Assembly: GCA_035502655.1 (NCBI GenBank)
Contig: DATJUF010000350.1
Coordinates: 1-7,705 of the forward strand
From: DATJUF01 sp035502655
GTDB taxonomy: Bacteria; Desulfobacterota; Binatia; Binatales; Binataceae
Direction of reading: 5' to 3'
DNA length: 7,705 nucleotides
A program made the translations under genes and the position numbers. The notes under the pieces are model-generated. The model was not told the DNA's origin. It saw only the letters and a list, made by a program, of their open reading frames with translations, and did no database searches. Each line of letters opens with the position of its first letter. Position 1 is the stretch's first letter. Below, in pieces: positions 6,152 through 7,705 of the stretch.

Positions 6152-6607
6152 ATGACAGCGTACCTCGCGGCCTTTCTAATTGTAGCGGCGGTGGCTCTCT
6201 TCGTCGCCGCGCCGTTGACCGAGGGTTTCCTGCGGCGCAGGCGGTCGGGCAACCTCGAATTGATGCGGCTCTATCACGATCGTGAGTTGGCTTTGCAGGG
6301 CCTCCGTGAACTGGAATTCGATCACGAAATGGGCAAGCTCGACGAAAGCGATTATGAAGGCCTGAAGGCGAATCTTGAGAATCATGCGCTCGCGGCGATG
6401 CGCGCGCTTGAGCAAATAGCACAGACGCCGCGCGCGGCCCGGATAAGGCTTGCTGCCGTGCGCAGCACTGCGGGATCGGCACAGCCTTTATCGCGTCCGT
6501 TCAATTTCTGTCCCCAATGCGGCACGCGGGCCGCAGCAGGCTACCGTTTTTGCTCGGGCTGTGGGATTGCGCTCGTAACAGCCACGCCCGACCGCGCCCA
6601 GGCTTAA
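6152..6607 (+). CDS. CcmI-like membrane protein with C-terminal zinc ribbon
   Basis: This encodes 151 residues. One N-terminal membrane helix (about 3-22) is followed by arginines (28-31), as in a protein whose next part faces the cytoplasm. A charged helical segment (about 34-91) includes RELALQGLRELEFDHEMGKL (44-63) and DESDYEGLKANLE (64-76). That pattern resembles the first cytoplasmic part of CcmI, with its L.EL..D...GKL...DYE.L repeat of leucines and acids. After a Pro/Ala linker comes a zinc ribbon with C120, C123, C134 and C137 (CPQCG ... CSGCG). Canonical CcmI is far longer and has a periplasmic TPR domain that holds apocytochrome tails; that part is missing here. ATG 6152 lies one base after the ccmH stop, and the stop abuts ccmA directly, so it is certainly within the operon. 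A role in the heme ligase complex is inferred from position and the CcmI resemblance. Confidence 0.75.
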   Translation: MTAYLAAFLIVAAVALFVAAPLTEGFLRRRRSGNLELMRLYHDRELALQGLRELEFDHEMGKLDESDYEGLKANLENHALAAMRALEQIAQTPRAARIRLAAVRSTAGSAQPLSRPFNFCPQCGTRAAAGYRFCSGCGIALVTATPDRAQA

Positions 6608-7297
6608 ATGGATGCAGCGCTGATCGAAGCGCGCGGCCTCAGCAAGTCCTTCGGACCAACTCCGGTACTGCGTGGCGTGAATCTCAGCGTCAGCGCTGGT
6701 GGCGGCGCCCTGATTGTAGGAAGCAACGGCGCTGGCAAATCGACTTTGGTGCGAATCCTCGCTGGCTTGTCGGCGCCGACAGCAGGCTCGGCCCTGCTGT
6801 TTGGTACACCGAGCCGTACCCTCGAATCATCGCTCCGTTCGCGGGTGGGCCTCGTAACTCATCAGAGTTTTCTTTACCCAAACCTGACGGCTCGCGAGAA
6901 CCTTGCCTTCTACGCCGATCTATACGGGCGCAAACGTGATCTAAGTGAGATTAGCGGATGGCTGGAGCGGGCCGGTCTCGCACGAGCGGCCGATGAACGC
7001 GTACGAACCTTTTCACGCGGCATGGAACAGCGGCTGACGCTGGCTCGCGCACTGCTTAATCAGCCCAGCGTGCTTTTGATGGATGAGCCATTCGCGGCGC
7101 TGGATACTGATGGTGCGGCTATGGCCGGCAGCCTGCTCAGGGAGGCACGCACGCGCGGATGTGCACTTCTGCTCACAGCCCATCAGGAAGTGGGAGTAGC
7201 CGGAATGGCGTTCGATTGTTACGAGATCGTGCGAGGACGCCTTCTGGCGACCGCCGAGGCAGAGCTCGAACGGATCCGTCCTTTGCGAACGGGATAA
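6608..7297 (+). CDS. ccmA: Heme exporter ABC ATP-binding protein CcmA
   Basis: This 229-residue cytosolic ATPase works with CcmB and CcmC to release holo-CcmE from the CcmC complex. All nucleotide-binding motifs are visible: Walker A GSNGAGKST (38-46), Q-loop THQ (84-86, Q86), signature FSRGMEQR (135-142), Walker B VLLMDE (155-160), D-loop ALD (164-166) and switch H192. The signature reads SRGME and not SGGQ, which is usual for CcmA-like ATPases with SRGM/SAGQ-type variants. Length matches the family (about 200-230). The ATG at 6608 follows the stop of the zinc-ribbon gene with no gap (TAAATG). ccmB begins three bases after its stop. Together with that partner, the assignment to CcmA over other small ABC ATPases is strong. 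Confidence 0.93.
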   Translation: MDAALIEARGLSKSFGPTPVLRGVNLSVSAGGGALIVGSNGAGKSTLVRILAGLSAPTAGSALLFGTPSRTLESSLRSRVGLVTHQSFLYPNLTARENLAFYADLYGRKRDLSEISGWLERAGLARAADERVRTFSRGMEQRLTLARALLNQPSVLLMDEPFAALDTDGAAMAGSLLREARTRGCALLLTAHQEVGVAGMAFDCYEIVRGRLLATAEAELERIRPLRTG

Positions 7298-7300
7298 ACT

Positions 7301-7705
7301 ATGCGCCGCTTCACTGCCGTACTGCGTAAGGATCTGCGGCTCGAGCTGCGCGGAGGCGAGAGTACGATCGCACTGGTTTCAATCGCGCTGTTGGTTCTGA
7401 TCGTGCTTGTATTCGCGTTAGATCCCGCCGGTGGCGCGCGCGACGCTCAGGCAGCCGCGGGTTCTCTATGGATAGCGCTGATATTCGCCGGCATGATTGG
7501 CGCCGGACGCGTCCTATTAGCCGAACGCGACAATGGCTGTTTGCGTGCGCTGATTCTAAGTCCGATCGATCCCGCAACTCTCTACTTAGCCAAGCTCGCG
7601 GCCTCGTTTATCTTCATGGCCGTCGCCGAAGTCTCCGCGGTCACCATGATGGTGCTGTTTTTCAATCTCGCCTTCGACGAGCGATTGCTTAGGCTGGCGC
7701 CGCTA
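7301..7705 (+). CDS. ccmB: Heme exporter membrane subunit CcmB (3' end beyond window)
   Basis: The first 135 codons run to the right edge without a stop; the family is about 220 residues, so roughly 60% is present. The N-terminus, RRFTAVLRKDLRLELRGGE (2-20), is the typical cytoplasmic start of CcmB. Membrane segments follow at about 22-40 and 53-71, with one or two more at about 94-124. The conserved cytoplasmic loop after the second helix is seen as ERDNGCLRALILSPID (75-90). CcmB is the permease-like subunit of the CcmABCD complex that frees heme-loaded CcmE. It starts three bases after ccmA. A ccmC gene would be expected beyond the edge but cannot be seen. Confidence 0.92.
   Translation, partial: MRRFTAVLRKDLRLELRGGESTIALVSIALLVLIVLVFALDPAGGARDAQAAAGSLWIALIFAGMIGAGRVLLAERDNGCLRALILSPIDPATLYLAKLAASFIFMAVAEVSAVTMMVLFFNLAFDERLLRLAPL

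Noticed and set aside
1..7705. CRISPR arrays, insertion sequences, tRNA or rRNA genes
   Set aside because: I saw no regularly spaced repeats, transposase motifs, long terminal inverted repeats or tRNA-like cloverleaf sequences on either strand.

Overview
The window looks like chromosomal DNA from a Gram-negative (diderm), probably uncultured bacterium. Spot counts over three 60-base lines of ccmF give about 61% G+C. It carries part of a System I cytochrome c maturation (ccm) operon, which places c-type cytochrome assembly in an inner membrane facing a periplasm. The gene order ccmE-ccmF-ccmH-(zinc-ribbon CcmI-like)-ccmA-ccmB and the Cys-type CcmE are unlike the E. coli operon. They would suit a deltaproteobacterium-like, Binatota-like or Acidobacteriota-like lineage, but this placement is a guess from layout and not a phylogenetic result.

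Layout. Bases 1-685 (minus strand) hold a class I SAM-dependent methyltransferase whose C-terminus is cut off by the window edge. Bases 686-1000 are non-coding or leader sequence with a strong hairpin. The hairpin encloses a Shine-Dalgarno-like stretch and a possible 23-codon leader ORF. Bases 1001-2023 (plus) encode a secreted pectate-lyase-like beta-helix protein of clearly lower G+C (about 47% over three sampled lines), probably a recent acquisition. Convergent to it, bases 2042-2718 (minus) hold a two-gene unit. A small UPF0175-like protein overlaps the start of a lactoylglutathione lyase (gloA) by ATGA. Bases 2719-3106 hold no convincing gene. From 3107 to the right edge runs the ccm operon on the plus strand, tightly packed after ccmF (overlaps or gaps of a few bases). 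It consists of ccmE, ccmF, ccmH, a small membrane-anchored CcmI-like protein with a C-terminal zinc ribbon, ccmA and the first 135 codons of ccmB.

How the genes work together. CcmA and CcmB are the ATPase and one membrane subunit of the ABC complex that, with CcmC (not in the window, perhaps just to the right), loads heme on CcmE and releases it. CcmE is the periplasmic heme chaperone. CcmF, with CcmH and CcmI, takes heme from CcmE and attaches it to reduced CXXCH motifs of apocytochromes.

The most interesting signal is in this thiol/heme relay. CcmE has Cys in place of the usual heme-binding His (CxxxY, C139/Y143). That form is known from archaea and Desulfovibrio, where CcmH and CcmG are missing. 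Here a CcmH homologue is present, but with a C-x-C-x-C cluster plus two more cysteines instead of the canonical CxxC. The place of CcmI is taken by a short protein ending in a four-cysteine zinc ribbon. This looks like a variant System I, with chemistry that cannot be settled from sequence alone.
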